Source: Thermoclostridium sp. (GTDB lineage: Bacteria > Bacillota > Clostridia > DSM-8532). Taken from it: a DNA stretch of 51,571 bases. The stretch spans positions 1 through 51,571 of the forward strand of contig JAGOJH010000007.1 of the NCBI GenBank assembly GCA_017995215.1. The letters run 5' to 3'. Numbering within the stretch: the first letter of the stretch is position 1; each line of letters begins with the position of its first letter. Below are positions 26,470 through 34,142 of this stretch, one piece after another. The notes beneath the pieces were generated by a model. That model did no database searches. It was not told where the DNA came from and saw only the letters and a program-made list of their open reading frames with translations. The translations under genes and the position numbers were made by a program.

Positions 26470-27732
26470 CTAATTCGGATCCGAAAGCTCACCCTTCATG
26501 AATGACAGTACCCTGTTGATCTGGTCTTCGTCTTCGATGACATCCGGCTGCCAGTTGTTGGTGTCACCAGTGTAAACATAGCAAGGGATCATGTTATGTG
26601 ACTTACTCGCTATTTCATCGTCGACAACTTCGATTGTGTACTGGTAAATGATTGTTCTGTTCCTGGGTGCATTATGACCACCATAACAAAAGTTACCCAG
26701 GGAGTATGCGATATCCACTCCGTTATATTCTCCCAGCGGCTGAAGTACATGTGGATGGGCACCAATGATAAGGTCAGCTCCTTCGTCAATGAACTCCTTG
26801 GCCATCTGTACGCACCAGTCTTCAATTTTATATGATTTTTCAGTTCCGCCATGATAGTATACGATCTGAAAGTCACTATGCTCTTGTGCTGTTTTCAGAT
26901 ACTGAAGCTTGGATCGTGCTTCTTCCAGGGTTCCGCCGCCACCCTTCATGCCGCAGGTGGAAATACAAACTACAGCCAGCTTATATCCATCCTTTTCCAG
27001 GTAAATGATGTTCTCATCCTCCCCCCAAAGAACGTCTGCTTCATCCAATGCTTCCATGGTGTCTTGTGCCCCTTCGTCGCCATAATCATACAAATGGTTA
27101 TTTGCAATGGTTACCGCTTCAATGCTGTTGTCTGCAAAGATTCTGGCATTTTTCTTCCTGGAGCGGAACCAGAATACTCGTTTCCAGGGTTTATCACGCG
27201 GAGGAAGTTCTTCATCGGTGAATACATTTTCGCAGTTGGCAATGGTGAAATCATCGGCCTCAAAGATGGCTCTTACCTCATCAAAGAAATAAGTTGCTGG
27301 ATAGTTATCGGCATACCAATTCAAGGAGCCTTTATAATCTTCGCCGCCATAGGTTGCCAGCATACAGTCACCAACGAATGACAGCTTGATGGTGGTATTG
27401 ATTTTGGGTTCCGCTGTTGGTGTTACAGTAACTACAGCCGCAGTGGGTGTGGCTGCAGCGGTTGTTATTGTTGGCTCTTCATGGGTGAACATGCCAAAAT
27501 CCGTTCCATAAAGATTGTCGTCAATGGAACTGTATTGCATAACGAGCTTGGCGTCTACTACATGCTTTACACGATATATAACAGCGACTGCTAACAGCCC
27601 GATAATAATACAAATTATCACACCCTGAGCGAACAATCGCGCCCTCATGAGCTCCTTCTGACCAGCAGCTTGCTGTTCCACCTGCTTCTTCCGAATGGCT
27701 CCATTGGATTTCTTTTGTGATCTGTCGTCCAT
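26470..27732 (-). CDS. CapA family (PGA_cap) metallophosphoesterase-like protein, membrane anchored
   Basis: 420 residues. A basic start (DRSQKKSNGAIRKKQ) is followed by one membrane helix near 33-52 (GVIICIIIGLLAVAVI) and an Ala/Thr/Pro linker near 90-112, so the domain faces outside the membrane. The CapA domain follows: SFVGDCMLATYGG, FTIANCENVFT, ITIANNHLYDYGDEG-like VTIANNHLYDYGD, and GAHPHVLQPLGEYNG with YSLGNFCYGG. The family is named for poly-gamma-glutamate capsule synthesis, but many members act in cell-wall or polysaccharide roles; no capBC genes are nearby, so the exact role is open. Confidence 0.9.
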   Translation of the reverse strand: MDDRSQKKSNGAIRKKQVEQQAAGQKELMRARLFAQGVIICIIIGLLAVAVIYRVKHVVDAKLVMQYSSIDDNLYGTDFGMFTHEEPTITTAAATPTAAVVTVTPTAEPKINTTIKLSFVGDCMLATYGGEDYKGSLNWYADNYPATYFFDEVRAIFEADDFTIANCENVFTDEELPPRDKPWKRVFWFRSRKKNARIFADNSIEAVTIANNHLYDYGDEGAQDTMEALDEADVLWGEDENIIYLEKDGYKLAVVCISTCGMKGGGGTLEEARSKLQYLKTAQEHSDFQIVYYHGGTEKSYKIEDWCVQMAKEFIDEGADLIIGAHPHVLQPLGEYNGVDIAYSLGNFCYGGHNAPRNRTIIYQYTIEVVDDEIASKSHNMIPCYVYTGDTNNWQPDVIEDEDQINRVLSFMKGELSDPN

Positions 27733-27803
27733 ATTATCTCCTCACAGCAAACTGAACATATTCATGTGGGCTTATTAGTCATCTTTTCTCCTTAGGGACA
27801 AAG

Positions 27804-27821
27804 GGGACAGGTACCTGTCCC
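27804..27821. repeat. perfect 18-bp palindrome of GGGGAC type
   Basis: GGGACAGGTACCTGTCCC abuts the stop codon of the next gene. Interspersed GGGGACAGGTACC palindromes are familiar from clostridial genomes as REP-like elements. Related GGGGACGG copies occur at three other places in this window. Confidence 0.6.
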
Positions 27822-28658
27822 TCAATCTGTTTTGACACCAGCCAACCCGGCCTGTTCCCTTATATAAGCCGCAGCCTGTTGATAACTTTCAAAATCAGGC
27901 AAGTGTTCAATAAACAACGGGGTATCCGGCCCCAGCGACTCACATAGCCTGGCAACCTTCTGGTAGTTCACGATTCCTTTTCCGGGCATGGTTTCACGAA
28001 TTACTGTTGTATAGGCATTTTCCATCTTTACATCTTTTCCGTGTATGCTCTTGATGTATGGGCCAAGCTTGGTAAAGCATTCCTCGATGAAATCATCGCA
28101 GAAGAGGTATCTCCTGGGGCAGTTCATCATATTGACAAAGTCCAAATGAACTCCAAAAGCCTTTCTGTCTACATCATGAATCAATTGGAGGTAATCATCC
28201 GGTGAATCCGGTATCATCCAGGGCATGGTCTCTATGGTATAGAAAGTCCGGGATGGTTTTACAGCATCAATAATCTCTCTGATGGAATCAACAACCAACG
28301 TATATGTATCTTTTGAAAAATTGTCCCTGTAACAGCCGTCCCATATTTCGCCCCTGCTTCCGGTGATGTTCACACAGCAGTTTGCACTCAGCTCCTCTGC
28401 CAGCTCAAGCTGATTTTTGCAGTACTCCATGGCTGGTTTTCGCTCCTCTTCATTGATCGAGACAGGATTTTTCCAGGCACCTACTTCTCCGATCACCATA
28501 TTATTGTCCCGAGCACACTTTAAGTAAGCTTGCTTCTCCTCCCTGCTTGCGCGGTAATCAATTGGTGCCAAGACAGCCCTGTACCCCAGCTCTCTGATTA
28601 GTTGGTACCATTCCTCCGGATTTTTATAAGGTTTTTCTATTGCTCCTCCAATTCTCAC
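27822..28658 (-). CDS. sugar phosphate isomerase/epimerase-like TIM barrel protein
   Basis: 278 residues of the xylose isomerase-like (AP endonuclease 2) barrel. Typical pieces: FYTIETMPWMIPDSPDD, FGVHLDFVNMMN (a metal-ligand strand), SIHGKDVKM (H-G-K-D strand) and TPLFIEHLPDF (final Glu). It starts at a GTG with GGAG 8 bases upstream. It lies 34 bases after an FMN-dependent dehydrogenase gene in the same direction, so the two are probably an operon for degrading some sugar or hydroxy acid. Substrate unknown. Confidence 0.85.
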   Translation of the reverse strand: MRIGGAIEKPYKNPEEWYQLIRELGYRAVLAPIDYRASREEKQAYLKCARDNNMVIGEVGAWKNPVSINEEERKPAMEYCKNQLELAEELSANCCVNITGSRGEIWDGCYRDNFSKDTYTLVVDSIREIIDAVKPSRTFYTIETMPWMIPDSPDDYLQLIHDVDRKAFGVHLDFVNMMNCPRRYLFCDDFIEECFTKLGPYIKSIHGKDVKMENAYTTVIRETMPGKGIVNYQKVARLCESLGPDTPLFIEHLPDFESYQQAAAYIREQAGLAGVKTD

Positions 28659-28692
28659 AAATCTCTCTCCTTTGCATTCATGAAACCATCAT

Positions 28693-29601
28693 TTAAAAAC
28701 CACTTCTTTGCCAGATAACCGATGGGTCAATATGGTTTATATCGGGTGAACAGGTTCTTGCCATGAATCCGGCTAATTCTTCCGTCATCTTCACGATTTG
28801 GTTTTTTACGCCCTCTGCACCGTGAAGCTTTAGGGGTTCCATGATCACTCTACCCGCAGATACTGCATCAGCGCCCAATGCAAGCGCTTTAAACACATCA
28901 CTTCCACTTAAAACACCACAGTCAACAAAAATAGGGATCTGACGATTGATTATCTTAACAATCTTCGGTAATATCATCAACGGAGGAACGGCATAATTCA
29001 TAATACCATGGTGATGGGAAACAACAATACCTTTCGCTCCAACCTCTAAAGCTTTATATGCGTCCTGCTCGCTAAGAACACCTTTTATAATGAAAGGTAA
29101 CTTTGTGGATTTTATGAATTCTTTTAATTCCGTCAGGGACTTGGGGGTCATATGTTCACCTAGAACAATGTCATATTTGCCGTTCCCTCCAAAGGAATGA
29201 TCCACGTCCATTCCCACAGCCATAACCCCGCAGCGTTCTGCATACTCAATTCTTTTGAAGATATCGTCATTGTCGGCATATGGTTTTATGATATTGATTG
29301 TACGAGCACCGGTAGCAGTTATTTCAGCTATTTCAGCCTGGCCACCCATACCCGCCCAGTTAACGGCATTCGCTGCGAGTGCACCCCTGGCCATCTCAAC
29401 CATACCGTTTTCGCGTACATTGTTCAAATGTGACAGTGCTGCCATCATCACAGGAGTATCAAATGTCTCTCCATACAGTTCCAGCTTAGTAGAAGGTATA
29501 ACAGCGTCGATATGCCTCATTTCAATTAACAATGAATCAAAGTAGTGCCTGGTTATCTCATTTGAATCCCATGGTTTACTGATAATTTGCCTGTCTTCCA
29601 T
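28693..29601 (-). CDS. FMN-dependent alpha-hydroxyacid dehydrogenase-like protein
   Basis: 302 residues of the FMN_dh (lactate oxidase/glycolate oxidase) barrel family: FDTPVMMAALSHLN, PFIIKGVLSEQDAYKALEVGAKGIVVSHHHG (the Lys of the KGV motif and the catalytic His region), IFVDCGVLSGSDVFKALALGADAVSAGR. It is shorter at the N-terminus than classical members and has HHG where these have SNHGGRQ, so substrate preference may differ. The ATG at 29601 is chosen over an upstream ATG (29637) because GAGGAG lies 8 bases before it. Operonic with the isomerase-like gene. Confidence 0.85.
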   Translation of the reverse strand: MEDRQIISKPWDSNEITRHYFDSLLIEMRHIDAVIPSTKLELYGETFDTPVMMAALSHLNNVRENGMVEMARGALAANAVNWAGMGGQAEIAEITATGARTINIIKPYADNDDIFKRIEYAERCGVMAVGMDVDHSFGGNGKYDIVLGEHMTPKSLTELKEFIKSTKLPFIIKGVLSEQDAYKALEVGAKGIVVSHHHGIMNYAVPPLMILPKIVKIINRQIPIFVDCGVLSGSDVFKALALGADAVSAGRVIMEPLKLHGAEGVKNQIVKMTEELAGFMARTCSPDINHIDPSVIWQRSGF

Positions 29602-29805
29602 ACTGAATACTCCTCGTATATAGCGAATACCATTCAACTTATTTGTAATATACTTTTTAACTTTCTGCTACCATTTTACACCTCTGAATAGTTTACCACA
29701 ATAAATGTGAAAGAAACCCGGATGAGGGTTCAAGGTTTTGAAGATGCATTTATACAAGAACTGATATTGGTAATGGACTACCTGAACATTGTACAGGATT
29801 AATTA

Positions 29806-29837
29806 AACTGCCTGCAGATATTACTCAGCAGGCAGTT
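29806..29837 (-). terminator. probable terminator overlapping the end of the amidase gene
   Basis: 10-bp perfect stem AACTGCCTGC/GCAGGCAGTT around a 12-base loop. The stem begins in the last codons of the amidase. The T-tract on the minus strand is weak (TTTAATTAAT). Confidence 0.6.
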
Positions 29838-30570
29838 CGTTATTTGGCAATGCGATGATTCCGAGTTTTTTTATGTATGCAGCTATTCTTTTTATGAGGA
29901 AACCGGCATACTCGCCATTTGTCGTTTTCCCTTTGACCGCATTGTCCTTCCAGTATTGCGGGGTGTTAATGAATCCTACTGACACAAGCACATCTACCGC
30001 TTCATCGAGTTCTTTATCCTCCTCTATGTATGGAACAACAAAGTAATTCAGAATTCCCTTGCTCAGGGCAATTCCAACAGGTTCAATGTTGGCAAGAATC
30101 CACTTCGCATCCTCCGGGTTATCGTGAAATGCAATCTCCATCAGCACAGCCGGTGCGGTTGTATTAGCAAGTTCATAAAGGGGTATGCCCTGACCGAAAT
30201 GATTCAGCCCTTCTTTAACCCCCCTGTCCTTCGTTGGGGTCAAGGGTTCCAATTCTTCATAGACAAGCCTTGCCAGTCTTTCACCTTCTCCGCCAAACCT
30301 GTGACAGAACACTTCGCTGCCTCTGGTCTTCCCGGTATGAGCGTTGCTGTGGATAGCAAAGTGAATCGTCGGTTCCTTCCGGTTGCTGTCTTCCACAACC
30401 TGTTTTAGTGTCATATCCGGCCTGTTCCTGAAAACCATGATGCCATGTCGGAGCAGCTCCTCCTGAACCACATCGCATACTTGGTTCATTCTGTCTTCTT
30501 CTGTTCCGTAATCATCGAAACCAATGTTTTTCTCCTGGGTGGAAGGACTCAAATATACGCTTTTAATCAT
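29821..30570 (-). CDS. N-acetylmuramoyl-L-alanine amidase (Amidase_3), phage endolysin type
   Basis: 249 residues. Zinc amidase_3 signatures: VYLSPSTQEKN at the start, HFAIHSNAHTGKTRGSEVF (zinc His and the SNA motif) and APAVLMEIAFHDN (catalytic Glu). The C-terminal 70 residues may bind the wall. There is no signal peptide, as in endolysins released by a holin. A broken holin gene lies immediately upstream and overlaps by 8 bases, so this is the surviving half of a phage lysis cassette. RBS GGAGGAGGG precedes the ATG. Confidence 0.88.
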   Translation of the reverse strand: MIKSVYLSPSTQEKNIGFDDYGTEEDRMNQVCDVVQEELLRHGIMVFRNRPDMTLKQVVEDSNRKEPTIHFAIHSNAHTGKTRGSEVFCHRFGGEGERLARLVYEELEPLTPTKDRGVKEGLNHFGQGIPLYELANTTAPAVLMEIAFHDNPEDAKWILANIEPVGIALSKGILNYFVVPYIEEDKELDEAVDVLVSVGFINTPQYWKDNAVKGKTTNGEYAGFLIKRIAAYIKKLGIIALPNNELPAE

Positions 30571-30893
30571 CTTTACCCTCCTCCTCTTTACCGGCTTGCT
30601 TCAATACACCCTTAAGCTTCTGAAAACCGGGAAGCCCAATTTTCAAACTGTTCTGGAGAACGCTGATGGTTTCGCTGGATAGGAACTGTGTAGACAACGC
30701 TGCCGGTTTAAATAGCTTTCGTGCCAATGATGTGGCCTGTGTCTGCCCGCATAAAAACCAGGACCTTTCTAAGTAATTCCCCGGGAGCCTTTCTCACTTG
30801 ACAGTTTCATTTAAGCACAGCAACCATGACCCCGATAATGTAGTCTATGGCATCAAACGCATTTAGTGCATATATATAACCGTTAACATTCAC
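30563..30893 (-). pseudogene. degenerate phage lysis holin (Phage_holin_4_1/TcdE-like)
   Basis: Translating the minus strand gives pieces in family order. First is GYIYALNAFDAIDYIIGVMV, the hallmark DYITG helix, ending in TGA at 30807-30809. In the same frame follows LLRKVLVFMRADTGHIIGTK and then a TAA. After a frameshift near 30690 comes SSETISVLQNSLKIGLPGFQ with KLKGVLKQ, the usual holin tail. Two in-frame stops and one frameshift make it nonfunctional. Its stop overlaps the amidase start, as in intact lysis cassettes. Identification is by eye and fairly firm because three separate conserved blocks occur in order. Confidence 0.75.
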
Positions 30894-31080
30894 CGATTGC
30901 GCTAGCCTCCTAATCAGCCGGGATAATACTGTGGGTGAAGATGTGTCTTAATTGCGGTGAAAGACGCAGTTGTAGTTTCTTACTATTATTTTAAACAGAC
31001 ATTCTGCAGACTATCAGCCTCGTTCGAAATGAAACTATAGAAAGTGAATTCGAAAACTCTGATGGAAAGATTGGCAGAGC

Positions 31081-31360
31081 TTATTTCCCATTCGCAGCAA
31101 ACTTGCAGCGGTATTTGTTACCTTCATCTCCACAGTTGCCCCAATTAACATAAGGAATACAGCCTTGGCAAAGAGGACGGTCTTTATTGTCAAAACCGAC
31201 AACACCTTGTGGCAAGTTATCTTCTGTTAGTTTTGAATCACCATATAAAGGGATAAGGGGTCGGATATTCCAATGACGGCATCATTGATAAGTTTGAAGG
31301 TTGTCCATGGCGACATCGAAGATGGCTGCTTTGGCAGTAAACTGGGAAAAAGCTGGCGGA
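31081..31360 (-). pseudogene. DDE transposase remnant (C-terminal part)
   Basis: One minus-strand frame reads AAIFDVAMDNLQTYQ, an in-frame TGA, CRHWNIRPLIPLYGDSKL and then RPLCQGCIPYVNWG with YRCKFAANGK and a stop. The FD-A-DN-x-TY block followed by PLIP and a Cys-rich LC-x-G-x-P-x-x-WG segment is the layout of a clostridial DDE transposase family. The N-terminal half is missing. It lies next to the prophage lysis remnant. Confidence 0.6.
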
Positions 31361-31400
31361 ATATTTCTTATAGTTATAAAATTCGTATCGGCTAACTCCG

Positions 31401-31748
31401 CTATACTCTTCTTTTCTCATTACTTACATATATTTTAAAAATGTTATTCTCAACACAAGTACTTGCAGCTATAATTTGATCATAGTCCAAATTGATTTTC
31501 TTTCCAAGCTGGTCAAACAGAAACACCTTATAATCTGGATGCTCCGACATAATAAAAAGATCATTCTCATGGTCAAATCTAATTGCCAGGCACATATCAT
31601 CATATATTGGTCCTAAGTCAGTGGTAATGATAAATACTGCCTCTATTCTTGAAAGTTCGAATTCGTATTTAATACCTGCTACTTGAGCTTTTATTATAGA
31701 TTCATTCAATTCCAGTGAATCTTCATTACTTTCAACCTTTATTCTCAT
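31401..31748 (-). CDS. hypothetical protein, AT-rich
   Basis: 115 residues, not recognised. It is acidic with a mixed alpha/beta pattern and a distinctive TTDLGPIYDDMCLAI segment in the middle. Its base composition is lower in G+C than the core genes, and it sits among remnants of mobile DNA. The size and character resemble immunity proteins of polymorphic toxins, but no toxin gene is adjacent and I would not assign that role. Confidence 0.55.
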   Translation of the reverse strand: MRIKVESNEDSLELNESIIKAQVAGIKYEFELSRIEAVFIITTDLGPIYDDMCLAIRFDHENDLFIMSEHPDYKVFLFDQLGKKINLDYDQIIAASTCVENNIFKIYVSNEKRRV

Positions 31749-31889
31749 TGTAAATTCTCTACCAATCTCAATTCATTGATTGCTTAATAACATCTTTCAT
31801 ATTTGACTTCCAGAGTAAACGCTTTTCATTCATATAATTATCTTATCACAAACCTACACCGTTTCATAAACTTTTTCTCTTTACCGCAA

Positions 31890-32249
31890 CCAAAATGTGG
31901 TATCAAGCTCAACCTTGTTAACTGGAGCAGCTCATTTCTGGCAAATATTGATGCAGCCCCGCTTGAAGAAAATCATTTCATACATCCCGTCATCTTCGAT
32001 GGTAAACTATTTGCCTCCGAACAGGGATGTATATATGCATTCGACCTGGAAACCGGTTAACGCCTGTACTGGGTAAGTGATTATAACATCAGGAACTTTA
32101 CCGACGGCTATGATGTGTATTATTATCACAGCCTTGAGGTCATTGATGGCCTGTTGTTCCATGGTTCAGCCTGCGGAGAGTTCAGCTGCCTGAAAGCAAA
32201 GCCCTAAATCGTCTGGTCCAAATTGCCTGACAATTCTATATCAATTTAA
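31890..32249 (+). pseudogene. PQQ-like beta-propeller fragment
   Basis: In one plus-strand frame: HPVIFDGKLFASEQGCIYAF then DLETG, TAA (32058), RLYWVSDYNIRNFTDGYDVY, SLEVIDGLLFHGSACGEFSC, TAA (32205), IVWSK. The repeated DGKLF..G.IYA.D..TG..LW blocks are those of PQQ/WD-like propeller repeats. Two in-frame stops and no start mark it as dead. Only about two repeats remain. Confidence 0.6.
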
Positions 32250-33335
32250 ATATTGATCGAAAAAAGCAAGGCTCTTTTGGTTTATTATTTCCAAGGTATC
32301 GTATCCGGGTTTTTTATATCCTCCGCCAAGAAGAGCACATAAAATTGGCGATTTTCTGACTAAATCGGTCAATGAAAAATGGTTGCTGCCTTCAATATAA
32401 TGGTTCTCTGCATTTTTATCATGGAGCAGGTTTTTATTTTGAACATACTTATGGTCGGTTTGAATTAATGGGTAACCGCTATCGCTATAGATATTCATAA
32501 TAGCACATGAGTATGGATCTGTATTCCATATAAAGTCATTGCCATCCACTCCTGCTATATCACACATGTAAGGGGATTCCAACGCAATCACCGCTTTTAT
32601 ATCATCCCGTTGCCTTGCAACCCCGAGTGCGGCGGATCCGCCAAGGGAATGCCCGACAACACCGATGCTTTTTGCATCCACAAAAGAATAAAAGGAATTA
32701 CCTTCTTGTACGCATTCCTGGGAAAAGGTATCGAGCACAAAATTAATATCTTCGGTACGAAGCTTCATCCACTTTTGAAAACACGCATAAGAATTTTCTA
32801 TATCTGAATGCGAGTCCTCCGCGTTTAATTCTTTCATATATTCCGAATTTATGTATATTCTTTTTCCGTCAATTTCCGTACTAAGTGCATGATAGGTGTG
32901 TTCAATGCTGGCAACCACATATCCGTGGCTTGCAAGTTCCTTAAAGAGCGAGAGATTGCTTGTTTTCGTTGAAATACTGCCATGAGAAAAAACAATCAAC
33001 GGGCAGCTATTCTTCTCAATTCCGTCCGCAACCGGATAATAGACCAGCACCGACAATTTTCGCGGGCTGCCATCGTTTTTAAAACTTTCAATGCGTGATA
33101 TATCTGTCAATTCGAGCACACAGGAAGAATATATGTATTCACCAGTGGTCTTGACGCTTCCCAAATCGGGAAATAGAACAATTGCAAGTATTATAAACAC
33201 GATGGCAATCATCGTGAATATATTCAAGGCTCTTTTGAATAAAACATTTTCTATTCGTTTTCTTCTGTGGGATATATACAGAAAAGCAATCAAAAAAATT
33301 AAAACAACAAGTAAAATATAATTATAAAACGCCAT
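32241..33335 (-). CDS. alpha/beta hydrolase, PAF-acetylhydrolase/dienelactone hydrolase-like, membrane anchored
   Basis: 364 residues. Two membrane helices at the N-terminus (NYILLVVLIFLIAFLYI; then FTMIAIVFIILAIVLF) precede a serine hydrolase domain: PLIVFSHGS (oxyanion strand), VVGHSLGGSAA (nucleophile Ser in GHSLGG) and IEGSNHFSL (catalytic His). This layout fits bacterial platelet-activating-factor acetylhydrolase-like lipases. ATG at 33335 is chosen because GGAGG stands 7 bases upstream; an ATG at 33362 lacks a site. Low G+C and neighbouring remnants suggest acquisition. Substrate unknown. Confidence 0.82.
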   Translation of the reverse strand: MAFYNYILLVVLIFLIAFLYISHRRKRIENVLFKRALNIFTMIAIVFIILAIVLFPDLGSVKTTGEYIYSSCVLELTDISRIESFKNDGSPRKLSVLVYYPVADGIEKNSCPLIVFSHGSISTKTSNLSLFKELASHGYVVASIEHTYHALSTEIDGKRIYINSEYMKELNAEDSHSDIENSYACFQKWMKLRTEDINFVLDTFSQECVQEGNSFYSFVDAKSIGVVGHSLGGSAALGVARQRDDIKAVIALESPYMCDIAGVDGNDFIWNTDPYSCAIMNIYSDSGYPLIQTDHKYVQNKNLLHDKNAENHYIEGSNHFSLTDLVRKSPILCALLGGGYKKPGYDTLEIINQKSLAFFDQYLN

Positions 33336-33554
33336 CAACAATCCTCCATCATTTTCCTGCATAAGCTTTTGTAGCGCGAATCATTACAGTATGATTATCT
33401 TACGATAAAAACCCGACCAGTTCAACTACGAGCTCAAGAGCGCTTCCAGTAAAATGTCGCTGCTTCCTTGAAGCTGAGATCCTTTGGCATCAAAGATATG
33501 ACGTCAGTCGATACACATACGTATTCACCTCTACAAATTCTCTTTGATTGGTGC

Positions 33555-33580
33555 TATACTTTGAGGTAGTAAAAAGTATA
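33555..33580 (+). promoter_or_regulatory. inverted repeat before the small acidic peptide gene
   Basis: TATACTTT (33555-33562) and AAAGTATA (33573-33580) form a perfect 8-bp inverted repeat around 10 bases. It lies 17 bases before the ATG at 33598 and overlaps the likely -10 (TATACT), so it reads as an operator or a 5' stem. Confidence 0.5.
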
Positions 33581-33597
33581 CCTTTGGAGGTGTTCTT

Positions 33598-33846
33598 ATG
33601 AGTATTAAAGAAACAGAGGCTTTTAAAGAAAAAAAGAATATCAGTGGGGAATTACCAAAGGAAATCAAAGAGCAAGAACCACAACCTAAAGAAGAAATGG
33701 CAGAGGATGAGCTTGGCCTTGTTGTGGGAGGAACTCGTGAAAGTGCTATCGAATTTCTTGAAAGATATGCCCCAGGTATACCGATTGGCAGGGTGCAAGA
33801 AGAAGCAGAGGCCACCTTAAGGGCGTTAAAAGGCGAAGAAGAATAA
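33598..33846 (+). CDS. small acidic protein with a GG motif (possible leader peptide)
   Basis: 82 residues, unrecognised. The first 45 residues are very rich in Glu and Lys and end in DELGLVVGG, which looks like the double-glycine cleavage site of exported peptides. The rest (TRESAIEFLERYAPG...) is acidic and Cys-free. GGAGGTG stands 6 bases before the ATG. No peptidase-transporter or modification gene is nearby. The GG resemblance could be chance, since the part before it is longer and more charged than most such leaders. Confidence 0.6.
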   Translation: MSIKETEAFKEKKNISGELPKEIKEQEPQPKEEMAEDELGLVVGGTRESAIEFLERYAPGIPIGRVQEEAEATLRALKGEEE

Positions 33847-33865
33847 GTCGGGCGCTTAATACCCA

Positions 33866-33894
33866 TACACAAGTAAGCAAATATCATCTATAAT
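33866..33894 (+). promoter_or_regulatory. candidate promoter of the acyl-CoA ligase gene
   Basis: TACACA, 17 bases, perfect TATAAT at 33889-33894. Transcription would start near 33901 and give a leader of about 240 bases containing the repeated hairpins. Confidence 0.5.
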
Positions 33895-33941
33895 GTTAGT
33901 TGTATACGAGATTCCACTACAAGCATAAGGTTTCCACAATG

Positions 33942-34096
33942 AAGGCGCGTACCAGAGGAGCGTACCCACTGGAACGCTCCCCCAGGAAGGATAACCCCAG
34001 AAGAGGAGCGTACCCACTGGAACGCTCCCCCAGGAAGGATAACCCCAGAGCTGGAACGCACCACAAGCCTAGACCCGTAAATTTAACACGCGCCTT
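33942..34096 (+). repeat. two tandem 48-bp repeats, each a hairpin, enclosed by a 9-bp inverted repeat
   Basis: A 48-base unit starting at 33954 is repeated exactly at 34002. Each unit holds GGAGCGT/ACGCTCC (7-bp stem, 10-base loop): 33957-33980 and 34005-34028. The pair is enclosed by AAGGCGCGT (33942-33950) and ACGCGCCTT (34088-34096), a perfect outer stem. The whole would form a closed multi-branch structure in the 5' leader of the ligase gene. The repeat is 16 codons long and open in frame with the ligase, but no ribosome site precedes it, so RNA or DNA function is more likely than coding. Confidence 0.7.
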
Positions 34097-34142
34097 ATAT
34101 GCCTGTAGTTATTCATCACAACCCTTAAGGAGATATAATGCA

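Noticed and set aside
30563-30893. Stop-codon recoding (selenocysteine or suppressed TGA) in the holin-like frame
   Set aside because: The holin frame also has a TAA and a frameshift, and other remnants show TAA as well; decay explains it better than recoding.
33531-33887. A 118-codon minus-strand frame
   Set aside because: It is the reverse of the small acidic peptide gene and its operator; the plus frame has the better ribosome site.
33900-34142. N-terminal extension of the acyl-CoA ligase through the 48-bp repeats
   Set aside because: The extended start at 33900 coincides with the inferred transcription start and lacks a ribosome site, while AAGGAG precedes the ATG at 34143. The open frame follows from the repeat being a multiple of three.
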